DNA of 6,314 nucleotides from Desulfobacterales bacterium (GCA_020345785.1 CP070771.1:5980269-5986582); one strand, 5' to 3'. Numbered from the stretch's first letter, positions 1-5,713 are shown. The notes: a model not told the origin generated them from the letters alone. Numbers and translations: made by a program.

Positions 1-2
1 TG

Positions 3-230
3 TTGCTGTTGATTAAAGACCTAGAGGAAGCGAAACAGACAATTTTTGTGAGAACCGCTGATGCCAAACCTTTTCTGAATAATTGTCAAGGTAAGGCCAG
101 GGCTCTCAAAGCCGCAGTCGAGCATGAAAACAGCTGGGGAGAAGAATCCAAAAAGGCGTTTTCAGGCTTTGAGCGCACAGTGGCTAAATTGCGAAATACC
201 ATTTTAGTCCGCACCCAACGAGCGACTTAG
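3..230 (+). CDS. Unrecognised protein, 3' part only
   Basis: The reading frame is open from the first full codon of the window (TTG at 3) to a TAG at 228-230, giving 75 residues. No Shine-Dalgarno can be judged because the upstream sequence is missing, so this is most likely the C-terminal end of a longer gene. The product is hydrophilic and rich in Lys, Arg, Glu and Ala, with no membrane segment, signal peptide or cysteine motif (one Cys). It looks soluble and mostly helical. I do not recognise the family. It ends 116 bp before the dehydrogenase gene on the same strand, with a weak hairpin between them, so the two are probably separate transcription units. It could also be a chance open frame. 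Confidence 0.4.
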   Translation: MLLIKDLEEAKQTIFVRTADAKPFLNNCQGKARALKAAVEHENSWGEESKKAFSGFERTVAKLRNTILVRTQRAT

Positions 231-296
231 GCCTCTTATTTTGTTCTGAGAGACAGAATTCTTTGCGCAAGGGGTTTTCTGAAAAAAGTAAAGAAT

Positions 297-319
297 CCTG
301 GCCCAGAGGACCAGGTTTT
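297..319 (+). terminator. Weak candidate terminator hairpin
   Basis: CCTGG (297-301) and CCAGG (311-315) form a 5-bp stem around a 9-nt loop, in which two further C-G pairs are possible. Four T follow at 316-319. It lies between the stop of the first frame and the start of the dehydrogenase gene, where a terminator would be expected. The stem and T tract are both short, so this is tentative. Confidence 0.25.
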
Positions 320-346
320 CAATCTTAGAATAAGAAGGAGGAAGGT

Positions 347-1183
347 ATGCGTGGACGTTTGGAAGGCCAGGTGGCAATTATTACGGGAGGAACAAGTGGC
401 ATCGGGCGGCGGACCGTGGAAATCTTCGTCGAGGAGGGCGCTTCCGTGCTTATCGCCGCACGGCGAGAGGACGACGGACGCGAGCTGGCTGACAGGCTCG
501 GCGACAACGTCGACTTTCTGAAAACGGATGTTTCTTTGGAAGCCGATGTGAAGAGAATGATCGGCTACGCGGTTGATCGGTTTGGAAAACTTGACTGTCT
601 TTTCAACAATGCTGGTGTGCCAGCGACCCACGGGAGTATCACAACGATTCCATTGGAAGATTATGAATATGCGTTGTCGGTGCTGCTCGGCGGGGTATTT
701 CTCGGTATGAAACACGCAGCGCCCATCATGTGCGCCCAAGGCTCGGGCAGCATCATCAATACGGGCAGTGTTGCCGGAATTCTCGCTGGCTTTTCGTCTA
801 TAGTCTATTCAGCCGCAAAGGCGGCCGTGATTCATATGACCAAGCTCGTAGCCATGGAGTTAGGCGAAAGCAACGTTCGAGTCAACTGCATCTCACCCGG
901 CGGTATTGCAACCGGAATATTTGGCAAAGCCGCGGGCCTACCAACGGATCAAGCGGAAAATACCGCCGAAGTGATGAAGCAAGTGCTTGCAGACATTCAA
1001 CCAATCCGTCGAGCAGGCATCGTGGACGATATCGCTCGAGCAGCCGTCTTTCTGGCCTCGGATGAGTCTACTTTTATCAACGGTCATAATCTGGTGGTGG
1101 ATGGCGGTCTGACCGGTGGTCGTCTTTGGTCAGCACAGCAGGAAGGACTTAAAGCATTGCGGCAAGTTCTCAACGATACTTAA
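347..1183 (+). CDS. Short-chain dehydrogenase/reductase (classical SDR)
   Basis: This is a 278-residue NAD(P)-dependent oxidoreductase of the classical SDR family; the substrate cannot be read from the sequence. The Rossmann glycine motif TGGTSGIG is at residues 13-20, the NNAG motif at 87-90, the catalytic Ser at 141, and the YxxxK pair at Tyr154 and Lys158. The PG motif at 184-185 is followed by I-A-T at 187-189, and the C-terminus has the usual NGHNLVVDGG strand. The end of beta-2 reads A-A-R-R (37-40) with no acidic residue, which favours NADP(H), by inference. The fourth catalytic residue, usually Asn in an N-L-x-G-V motif, is Leu113 here. The ATG is supported by AAGGAGG at 335-341, 5 nt upstream. 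Length is slightly above the usual ~250 because of a C-terminal tail of about 25 residues. The next gene is convergent, so this gene is probably monocistronic. Confidence 0.93.
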   Translation: MRGRLEGQVAIITGGTSGIGRRTVEIFVEEGASVLIAARREDDGRELADRLGDNVDFLKTDVSLEADVKRMIGYAVDRFGKLDCLFNNAGVPATHGSITTIPLEDYEYALSVLLGGVFLGMKHAAPIMCAQGSGSIINTGSVAGILAGFSSIVYSAAKAAVIHMTKLVAMELGESNVRVNCISPGGIATGIFGKAAGLPTDQAENTAEVMKQVLADIQPIRRAGIVDDIARAAVFLASDESTFINGHNLVVDGGLTGGRLWSAQQEGLKALRQVLNDT

Positions 1184-1346
1184 AAATCCGGAAGGAAAAA
1201 GAGTGTCAAATTTTGATCAGTGATTAGCCCGATTTCTATAATCACAAATCTAGACGCCTTGCTTTCCCCAATCGTCACAACCCTTAGCAAACTTCATCAT
1301 TTTCTGGAAGCATTGCGGGCAGGTTGACTGTCTATTTTCTGATTGG

Positions 1347-2150
1347 TTAATTCTTGAAAAATGTCTTTCGGCCAATTACCAGAATTCCAAGTAATCCTGA
1401 TCCAAAAAGTATTATGGTAGTTGGGAGGGGAACAGGCGCGGCACGCAGAGTATCGTAGCCAATATTAGCGTCAGGGTATATCGCATTGCCATCAGATTCG
1501 GTGAAGATAATGCGGGAGAAGTTGGTAAGCGGGCTATCAGAAACAAAACCGATAAAAAATGCACCTCCGGGATCACCCACGCTCCCCCCGAGAGGGCCGA
1601 AATCAACGGAGCCCTCCAGCAAAAGATTCAGTGCTGAGTCACGAACCTGATAACTCGTTAAGGATGAAGAATCGAGAGACTGGAAGAGCAAGTCGATACC
1701 GAACGCAGTCAGAGGGTTGCCAAAATCAAGCTGCAGGCTGTCCTGTTGAGCGGGATTTGGACCGGGTACCAGAGACGGGCCTCCGGGAGAAAGAACATTG
1801 GTGCCGGAGGTTGGAAATAGCCGATTTGTATCGGGATTGATAACCCCGAAGAACCCGGAAGGGGTGAATGTGGCTGACCCCGCCACCACGTCAAGTGTGT
1901 TGCCGGAGGGACTCGTGAATGTAATACCATTAATAGTGGTTCCGGCTATATTTGTCCCGGAAGAAATATCATCGAAGTCGATTGTAATTAGCGGTGCTCC
2001 CGTTGCTGCCTGGAAGCCGTCCAAATCATTCTGGAATGTAACGACGGCCGTAAAAGCAATTTGTGCCGGGACACAGAAAATCGCCGAAAAGCTGGAAAGC
2101 ATGAATGCGATAATTGATCTCTGAATTGTGAATATACATCTGCGTTTCAT
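1347..2150 (-). CDS. PEP-CTERM (VPLP-type) exosortase-sorted surface protein
   Basis: This is a 267-residue secreted protein. The N-terminus has basic residues (K2, R3, R4) and a hydrophobic stretch to about residue 33, consistent with a signal peptide. The C-terminal 30 residues form a sorting tail: V-P-L-P at 240-243, a hydrophobic helix at about 244-260 with the G-S-G-L-L-G pattern, then R261, K262 and K266. By established family knowledge, such tails are recognised by an exosortase (EpsH/XrtA type) and linked to exopolysaccharide and biofilm matrix. The central part (about 35-235) is rich in Gly, Ser, Thr, Asp and beta-type patterns, has no Cys, and contains D-F-D-D (about 58-61) and the T-I-N-G-I-T-F-T-S stretch seen in many such proteins. 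No enzymatic motif is visible. The start is supported by GAGGGG (minus strand, 2156-2161), 5 nt upstream. No exosortase gene lies in the window. Confidence 0.88.
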   Translation of the reverse strand: MKRRCIFTIQRSIIAFMLSSFSAIFCVPAQIAFTAVVTFQNDLDGFQAATGAPLITIDFDDISSGTNIAGTTINGITFTSPSGNTLDVVAGSATFTPSGFFGVINPDTNRLFPTSGTNVLSPGGPSLVPGPNPAQQDSLQLDFGNPLTAFGIDLLFQSLDSSSLTSYQVRDSALNLLLEGSVDFGPLGGSVGDPGGAFFIGFVSDSPLTNFSRIIFTESDGNAIYPDANIGYDTLRAAPVPLPTTIILFGSGLLGILVIGRKTFFKN

Positions 2151-2455
2151 ATGTGCCCCTCATATCCAAGGTCGAAATGAATGGTGTTCCCCAAAAAACG
2201 GAGTTATTGGAATTCGTGCTCCGGCAGCTTGGCTAAGCGTTCCATTCATAGGACCAACAGAAGGACTCGGGGAAGTTTTTTCACGATGCCTGTCGCGTGT
2301 CATAGTGTTAGCGGGAAAATTGACGATATGTACAAAACATCAGTCTTCGCATTTTGGAGCTCATTCTAAAAAAGGAATTCAAAAGGTGTCGAGAAAAATC
2401 AGTAGCATCGTGTTCCCCACTGCACATCCTCATGAACGTTGTCCAAATTAAAGGT

Positions 2456-2484
2456 ATAAAATCACAATACAATAGAAGGGTCAA
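2456..2484 (-). promoter_or_regulatory. Candidate sigma70-like promoter, minus strand
   Basis: On the minus strand, TTGACC (2484-2479) is separated by 17 bp from TTTTAT (2461-2456), which matches the -35 at 5/6 and the -10 at 4/6. It could drive the PEP-CTERM gene, but this would give a leader of about 300 nt. The region is AT-rich, which raises the chance of a false match. Confidence 0.28.
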
Positions 2485-2500
2485 GCAAAAAATCATTTTA

Positions 2501-2537
2501 TTTACAGCAATTTACAGATATTAACAGTATTTGACAC
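2501..2537 (+). repeat. Four 10-bp-phased heptamers (TTTACAG type)
   Basis: Consecutive 10-mers begin TTTACAG (2501), TTTACAG (2511), TTAACAG (2521) and TTGACAC (2531). Each is followed by 3 mostly A/T bases, so the motif recurs on one face of the helix. The last copy contains the -35 hexamer of the plus-strand promoter. Direct repeats of this period are typical of binding sites for winged-helix response regulators of the OmpR/PhoB family (10-11 bp spacing), so an activator site is a fair inference. A further TTTACAG at 2573-2579 lies downstream and out of phase. Confidence 0.6.
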
Positions 2538-2558
2538 TTCAGAGGGGAGATCTAGAAT
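2531..2558 (+). promoter_or_regulatory. Strong sigma70-like promoter
   Basis: A consensus -35 TTGACA (2531-2536), a 16-bp spacer and TAGAAT (2553-2558, 5/6 match) predict transcription starting near 2565. The next plus-strand frame is the small membrane protein, leaving a leader of about 100 nt. The -35 lies inside the phased heptamers, so control by a factor bound to them is likely. Confidence 0.6.
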
Positions 2559-2592
2559 TTACTGATTGATAGTTTACAGACTCCATTCTTCT

Positions 2593-2610
2593 CACCATGA
2601 TACAATGGTG
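2593..2610. repeat. Inverted repeat CACCAT-N6-ATGGTG
   Basis: Perfect 6-bp arms CACCAT (2593-2598) and ATGGTG (2605-2610) flank the loop GATACA. It lies about 30 bp downstream of the predicted start of the plus-strand transcript, in the leader of the small membrane protein. It could be an operator for a dimeric repressor or a small leader hairpin. It also places an AGGAG (2619-2623) just downstream, although no standard start codon follows that site. Confidence 0.4.
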
Positions 2611-2668
2611 CACAAGATAGGAGATTCAGTAAGTCAACTTTGTCAACACCGTCCCTAAGATTCCCTAT

Positions 2669-2962
2669 TTGTCTGATGATGGCATTTTAGCTCAGAAACC
2701 CCCTTCCCCCTGGATGCGCTGGATTGAAGGCATCGGCTGTAGCATAGTTTTAGCGGTGGCCTCCCGGGTCGTCCTGTTGTGGCTGGAGCAGATCCAAGGC
2801 CTGCCCCAGGAAAACATACCTCCGCTAAAAGTCGTCATTTTAATTAGCTGGGGCATCGGCCTGGCTATAGGATATGTTGTCCCCCATTGGTATCGATCGT
2901 TGCCGACCAGAAGCAGTGCAGGAGAAGAAGCTAGCGACCAAGTAAACTGGGGCATTTTGTAA
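2669..2962 (+). CDS. Small two-helix membrane protein, unknown function
   Basis: The product is 97 residues with two clear hydrophobic helices at about 21-40 and 54-72, separated by a short Pro-rich polar loop (L-P-Q-E-N-I-P-P). The N-terminus is short and Pro/Trp-containing, and the second helix is followed by V-P-H-W-Y-R and a hydrophilic tail of about 20 residues. By the positive-inside rule, Arg residues near both outer ends suggest both termini are cytoplasmic. The start is uncertain: TTG at 2669 has no good Shine-Dalgarno, and ATG at 2714 (residue 16) has none either. The frame is open back to a TAA at 2630-2632. A strong promoter at 2531-2558 precedes it. I do not recognise the family; the membrane-like composition argues that it is a real gene. 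Confidence 0.55.
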   Translation: MSDDGILAQKPPSPWMRWIEGIGCSIVLAVASRVVLLWLEQIQGLPQENIPPLKVVILISWGIGLAIGYVVPHWYRSLPTRSSAGEEASDQVNWGIL

Positions 2963-2974
2963 AATGTGAAAAAA

Positions 2975-3013
2975 ATTGCGGAAGGAAAGCACGTCAGCCA
3001 CCCTTACCGCAAT
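2975..3013. repeat. Inverted repeat with ATTGCGG / CCGCAAT arms
   Basis: ATTGCGGAAGG (2975-2985) pairs with CCTTACCGCAAT (3002-3013), giving 11 pairs with a single bulged base and a 16-nt loop. It begins 12 nt after the stop of the small membrane protein. It has no T tract on the plus side, so termination is not clear. It is the first of three hairpins in this intergenic stretch. Confidence 0.4.
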
Positions 3014-3020
3014 ATGGAAA

Positions 3021-3049
3021 GAAAGGCGGCGCGCGCAGCGCTGCCTTTC
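3021..3049 (-). terminator. Strong GC hairpin, possible terminator between convergent genes
   Basis: Arms 3021-3032 and 3038-3049 form 12 base pairs (one G-T wobble) closing a 5-nt loop. The stem is very GC-rich in its upper half. Read on the minus strand, the stem ends in GCC followed by TTTCTTTCC, a moderately T-rich tail, so it could terminate the sulfotransferase transcript about 175 nt past its stop. On the plus strand the tail is poorer. It lies between two convergent genes, where a shared terminator is expected. A REP-like palindrome is the alternative. Confidence 0.45.
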
Positions 3050-3088
3050 GATTTGACGGCAGAACCACGAATTTCTCAAAGGGCGGTT

Positions 3089-3108
3089 CCAACTGGTAAG
3101 CCAGTTGG
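3089..3108. repeat. Perfect 8-bp hairpin CCAACTGG / CCAGTTGG
   Basis: CCAACTGG (3089-3096), loop TAAG, CCAGTTGG (3101-3108) is a perfect inverted repeat, with two further G-C pairs possible beyond two mismatches. It has no T tract on either side. It falls inside the possibly decayed frame and 115 nt beyond the sulfotransferase stop. Confidence 0.45.
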
Positions 3109-3222
3109 CCCCTGAGGAATGGAAGCAACTCGCGGACCAATTCACACCTTAAGAGCAACAGATTTCCGGGGCTCCGCATACCGGTGAAGAATCGGACGGC
3201 ACGGGTTTTATCCGCATCGCAG

Positions 3223-3966
3223 CTATACCGGGACGGCGGAGATGCGGTGGCGATGCATCGTACGATAAAACGGCAGGTGATGTTCATAATAGGATTTCAG
3301 GCGTTCGCTGTTCTCGACGGTCGTATCGTAGATTTTTAAATTCTTTCGGATGCCGGTGGAGCCGGCGGCATCCCTATGCCAGTTCCGCCACATTTTCCAC
3401 TGGGATGGCAGTTCGGGTTGCCAATTCAGTGCCGCCGGTATGAATTCAATACCCAGCTTGCGGCAGTAGGACGCCACAATACCCTGCGGGTTTTCTGCCA
3501 GGTCGTCGGCATCAACGACGACAGGCGGTTGCGGCGCACGGTGTTTGACCTTTTTAAAAAGCTTCAGCAGTTGTTCGCAGCCGATTTCCACCAGCGTTAC
3601 ATCCGGATTCATGGCGTAAAATGATGGGATCGTTTTGGCCGGATCCCGTATCAGAAAAGTATTGCTCACGCGGTCGATAAATGCCTCATCTTCCAGCAGA
3701 TGCGAACCGCAGTGAGCCGCCATGTCCTTGAAAAAGACGCGGCGCTTTTCGGCGGCCGCCAGGAGCATTTGTTTGATGGCTGCATCGGTGGTCGGGTGAT
3801 TTGGATCGATGAATTCTTGCGAAATGCTGCCGCTGTTTTCATGGACGTAGTACAGATACGAAAACGGCTCGTGGAATACGTCGCAATCACCCCGTTCCAG
3901 CATGATCCTCTCAAACGCCGTCGAAATCGCACGCGGATAGGTCCACAGCGCAATTATAGGATGCAT
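3223..3966 (-). CDS. Sulfotransferase family protein (PAPS-dependent type)
   Basis: The protein is 247 residues, predicted to move a sulfuryl group from 3'-phosphoadenosine-5'-phosphosulfate to an unknown acceptor; the acceptor cannot be inferred. The 5'-phosphosulfate-binding loop is at the N-terminus, T-Y-P-R-A-I-S-T-A-F (residues 9-18), following a hydrophobic strand. The F-H-E-P-F-S motif is at 31-36. The 3'-phosphate-binding motif is at about 107-115, with R107, D108, P109 and S115. No signal peptide or membrane helix is seen, so a cytoplasmic location is likely. The length matches compact bacterial members. The ATG is supported by AGGGAG (minus strand, 3972-3977), 5 nt upstream. The gene stands alone, convergent with the small membrane protein and divergent from the phosphatase gene 840 bp away. 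Some related proteins are annotated only as sulfotransferase-like, so catalytic activity is inferred. Confidence 0.85.
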   Translation of the reverse strand: MHPIIALWTYPRAISTAFERIMLERGDCDVFHEPFSYLYYVHENSGSISQEFIDPNHPTTDAAIKQMLLAAAEKRRVFFKDMAAHCGSHLLEDEAFIDRVSNTFLIRDPAKTIPSFYAMNPDVTLVEIGCEQLLKLFKKVKHRAPQPPVVVDADDLAENPQGIVASYCRKLGIEFIPAALNWQPELPSQWKMWRNWHRDAAGSTGIRKNLKIYDTTVENSERLKSYYEHHLPFYRTMHRHRISAVPV

Positions 3967-4014
3967 GATTTCTCCCTAACCCGGATGAACCGGAACCGAT
4001 CCGCCCGGGGCGGA

Positions 4015-4083
4015 CTCGCCAAGACGCAAAGACGCGAAGATTAACTTGAAAATTTACCTTTGCGGGCTTTGCGCCTTTGCGAG
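4015..4083. repeat. CGCAAAG-type palindromic dispersed repeat
   Basis: The left arm (4015-4040) reads CTCGCCAAGACGCAAAGACG and onward. The right arm (4057-4083) reads CCTTTGCGGGCTTTGCGCCT and onward. The arms are imperfect inverted copies of one another around a 16-nt AT-rich centre. Each arm is itself made of short repeated CGCAAAG units. Intergenic palindromes of this CGCAAAG/CTTTGCG kind recur in many bacterial genomes, as I recall them. It lies 49 bp upstream of the sulfotransferase start and would form a long hairpin in its leader. Confidence 0.6.
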
Positions 4084-4129
4084 AAAAAATCTTTTCCACA
4101 AAATGCAAAGACTTCACTTTTAAGACTCT

Positions 4130-4651
4130 AATTAATCCGCCTTGCGAAACCTCCTCGAAGGGTAGACACCTGTGCTCTTAATACTGCAGCAACTCCATTC
4201 ATAAGCCATCCCGCTCTATCGGGACGAGAATTGAAAAGGTTTTACCGTTACAGCGGAAGTATTTTTTAGTTGTTCAAACTTATACCATGCCGCTGGCATA
4301 TGAATGGAGATAGAAAAAACAATTTTGGCTTATTTTTTATGATCTCGTTGTGTCTGCCGGCATAGCAACGATTACCGCATCGGGCTGAGCAACACAAAAT
4401 GCCCGTGAATAATGAATCGCTCAAATACACGCCAAACCAGACAGATCAGCGCCAAAGGTGATCAAAATATATGATAAAAATTTACATGGGCAAGCTTTTA
4501 TCGGAAACACGTATGATGCCGTCCAAACGCTTTATATACATCAGCGACCAGTGACAGATTGTGGTTCCGGCTCCTTCCAGGGGCTTTCCTAATACCCGCA
4601 GCTCTGCTGGTGGTCGCTGATTCGTCGTATCGAAGGCCCGGCGGATTAATT
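4130..4651. other. Gene-free segment bounded by perfect 12-bp inverted repeats
   Basis: AATTAATCCGCC (4130-4141) is exactly the reverse complement of GGCGGATTAATT (4640-4651). The enclosed 498 bp hold no convincing gene on either strand. They contain a 5-bp hairpin at 4209-4224, the 8-bp palindrome TGCCGGCA at 4355-4362 flanked by CGTTG/CAACG, and an 11-bp inverted repeat near the right end. The arrangement resembles a non-autonomous element with terminal inverted repeats, but no target-site duplication is visible outside the arms. The arms may therefore be coincidental or regulatory. Confidence 0.3.
4540..4621. repeat. Perfect 11-bp inverted repeat, 60-bp spacing
   Basis: ATCAGCGACCA (4540-4550) and TGGTCGCTGAT (4611-4621) are perfect inverted copies. 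The 60 bases between them can form a smaller internal hairpin (around 4569-4583, GCTCC with GGGGC). It could be a structured RNA, a small element, or a regulator looping site upstream of the phosphatase gene. No known RNA family is recognised. Confidence 0.4.
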
Positions 4652-4685
4652 GTTTTATGCTGCGCATATTGTTTTACGCTAAGCA
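4649..4685 (+). repeat. Two imperfect 18-bp direct repeats, 19-bp period
   Basis: ATTGTTTTATGCTGCGCA (4649-4666) and ATTGTTTTACGCTAAGCA (4668-4685) agree at 15 of 18 positions and start 19 bp apart, about two helical turns. They lie 45-80 bp upstream of the -35 box of the phosphatase promoter, a normal place for an activator to bind. The protein that would bind is unknown. Confidence 0.4.
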
Positions 4686-4728
4686 GCTTTGGCCTCTTTT
4701 CTCTCTGGAACGAAAATAAGGTTTTAGT

Positions 4729-4757
4729 TTGACAGGGATGTTTACTTTTCATATTCT
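4729..4757 (+). promoter_or_regulatory. Sigma70-like promoter of the phosphatase gene
   Basis: A perfect -35 TTGACA (4729-4734), a 17-bp spacer and TATTCT (4752-4757, 4/6 match) predict a start near 4765. The leader before the ATG at 4805 would be about 40 nt. Position and spacing are good, although the -10 is weak. Confidence 0.55.
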
Positions 4758-4804
4758 CGAATAGACCTTCCCTCCAGATTAACCAGCTTCCTGAGGAAAC
4801 GCAA

Positions 4805-5584
4805 ATGGAATTGGCTGAAATCCGAAAAAAGCGCGGCTTTATCTGTGACATGGACGGCGTCATCTATCATGGCAATCGCTTATTGTCCGGCGTGCTGGAG
4901 TTTGTGGACTGGCTCCAAAAAGAAGACAAACAGTTTTTATTTCTGACAAACGGCAGCGAGAGATCTCCGCGCGAATTGCAGGAAAAACTTCAGCGGCTGG
5001 GGATTCAGGTGCCGGCCGAACACTTTTATACCAGCGCTCTGGCGACGGCAAGTTTTCTGGCATCGCAGCGGCCAGGAGGCAGCGCTTATGTGATTGGAGA
5101 GGCTGGTCTGATCAACGCCCTTTACCAAGCAGGATTTTCCATGAATGAGATCAATCCTGATTATGTAGTGGTGGGTGAAACCCGGGCCTACTCTTTTGAA
5201 AAGATCGAACGGGCCGTCAATCTGGTCCGCGCCGGCGCCAAGCTTATCGGCACCAATCCGGATTTGACGGATCCGATTGAAAAGGGGATTGCCCCTGCCA
5301 CCGGTTCGCTGATCGCCCCTATTGAGTTGGCAACGGGCATCAAAGCTTATTTCGTGGGCAAACCCAATCCGCTGATGATGCAGCATGCCATGAAAATTAT
5401 CGGCTGTAAAAGGGAGGAAACCGTCATCGTCGGCGATCGCATGGATACGGACATCATCGCCGGCATCCATGCCGAAATTGCAACCGTCCTGGTTCTAAGC
5501 GGCGTGACGGACGCCGATGATTTAAAACATTTTGCCTATCATCCTCATTGTGTTCTGGACGGTGTCGGCGATATCCCGGGTTGA
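4805..5584 (+). CDS. HAD-IIA family phosphatase, NagD-like
   Basis: This 259-residue cytoplasmic hydrolase of the haloacid dehalogenase superfamily belongs to subfamily IIA (NagD / 4-nitrophenylphosphatase / UMP phosphatase type). The four HAD motifs are visible. Motif I is D-M-D-G-V (15-19), with nucleophile D15 and acid/base D17. Motif II is T48 in L-T-N-G-S. Motif III is K186 in G-K-P-N-P. Motif IV is G-D-R-M-D-T-D (210-216), with Mg-binding acids D211 and D216. The C2-type cap lies between motifs II and III (about 60-180) and includes the T-N-P-D stretch near 150. The family removes phosphate from small sugar- or nucleotide-phosphates; the true substrate is not readable. The ATG is supported by GAGG at 4793-4796, 8 nt upstream. 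The length matches E. coli NagD (about 250). No amino-sugar genes are adjacent, so a nag-type role is not implied. Confidence 0.92.
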   Translation: MELAEIRKKRGFICDMDGVIYHGNRLLSGVLEFVDWLQKEDKQFLFLTNGSERSPRELQEKLQRLGIQVPAEHFYTSALATASFLASQRPGGSAYVIGEAGLINALYQAGFSMNEINPDYVVVGETRAYSFEKIERAVNLVRAGAKLIGTNPDLTDPIEKGIAPATGSLIAPIELATGIKAYFVGKPNPLMMQHAMKIIGCKREETVIVGDRMDTDIIAGIHAEIATVLVLSGVTDADDLKHFAYHPHCVLDGVGDIPG

Positions 5585-5713
5585 CTGGATCTGCACTGCC
5601 CTCTCACCTAAACAAGCCTGTACGCACCACAACCGTTGCAGTTAAATGTTTGCGCCATACCTTAACCCTGATCAAAACAAGAAGATCACCAGGACCTAGC
5701 GGCATTCATGCCC

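Larger units (their letters stand above)
3014..3152 (+). pseudogene. Possible decayed small reading frame
   Basis: In the frame ending at TAA 3150-3152, codons 3057-3149 translate to a protein-like peptide containing N-H-E-F-L-K-G-R-F and L-A-P-E-E-W-K-Q-L-A-D-Q-F. This frame has no start codon and is closed upstream by TGA at 3054-3056. A second frame from ATG 3014 reads into the same place and would join it in frame if one base near 3056 were removed, giving about 45 residues. No good Shine-Dalgarno precedes 3014. I do not recognise a family. The reading could be a frameshifted small gene, the tail of a decayed gene, or chance, since the region also forms hairpins. Confidence 0.22.

Noticed and set aside
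1220..1245. Inverted repeat GTGATTA / TAATCAC as a terminator between the SDR and PEP-CTERM genes
   Set aside because: The 7-bp stem is AT-rich with a 12-nt loop and no T tract follows on either strand.
1151..1325. Similar strings AAGCATTGCGGCAAGTT (in the SDR end) and AAGCATTGCGGGCAGGTT (1308-1325), suggesting a duplicated gene end
   Set aside because: The match is under 20 bp with one indel and one mismatch, and flanking sequence shows no similarity; chance is the simpler explanation.
2128..2451. 107-codon plus-strand open frame across the PEP-CTERM start and its upstream region
   Set aside because: It overlaps the signal-peptide coding end and the ribosome-binding site of a well-supported opposite gene, has no Shine-Dalgarno and resembles no family I know.
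3054..3108. TGA at 3054 followed by a hairpin, considered as a selenocysteine codon with a SECIS element
   Set aside because: The hairpin loop lies about 40 nt downstream, farther than usual for bacterial SECIS, the loop TAAG lacks the expected G/U features, and no known selenoprotein motif surrounds the codon.
4205..4240. CRISPR-repeat-like string: TCCCG-CTCTAT-CGGGA stem followed by GAATTGAAAAG
   Set aside because: It resembles the stem plus ATTGAAAC-type end of some CRISPR repeats, but there is only one copy, with no spacer-repeat series and no cas gene.
4498..4863. 121-codon minus-strand open frame overlapping the phosphatase start
   Set aside because: It covers the promoter, ribosome-binding site and motif I of a clear gene on the other strand; its composition is not protein-like and no ribosome-binding site supports it.
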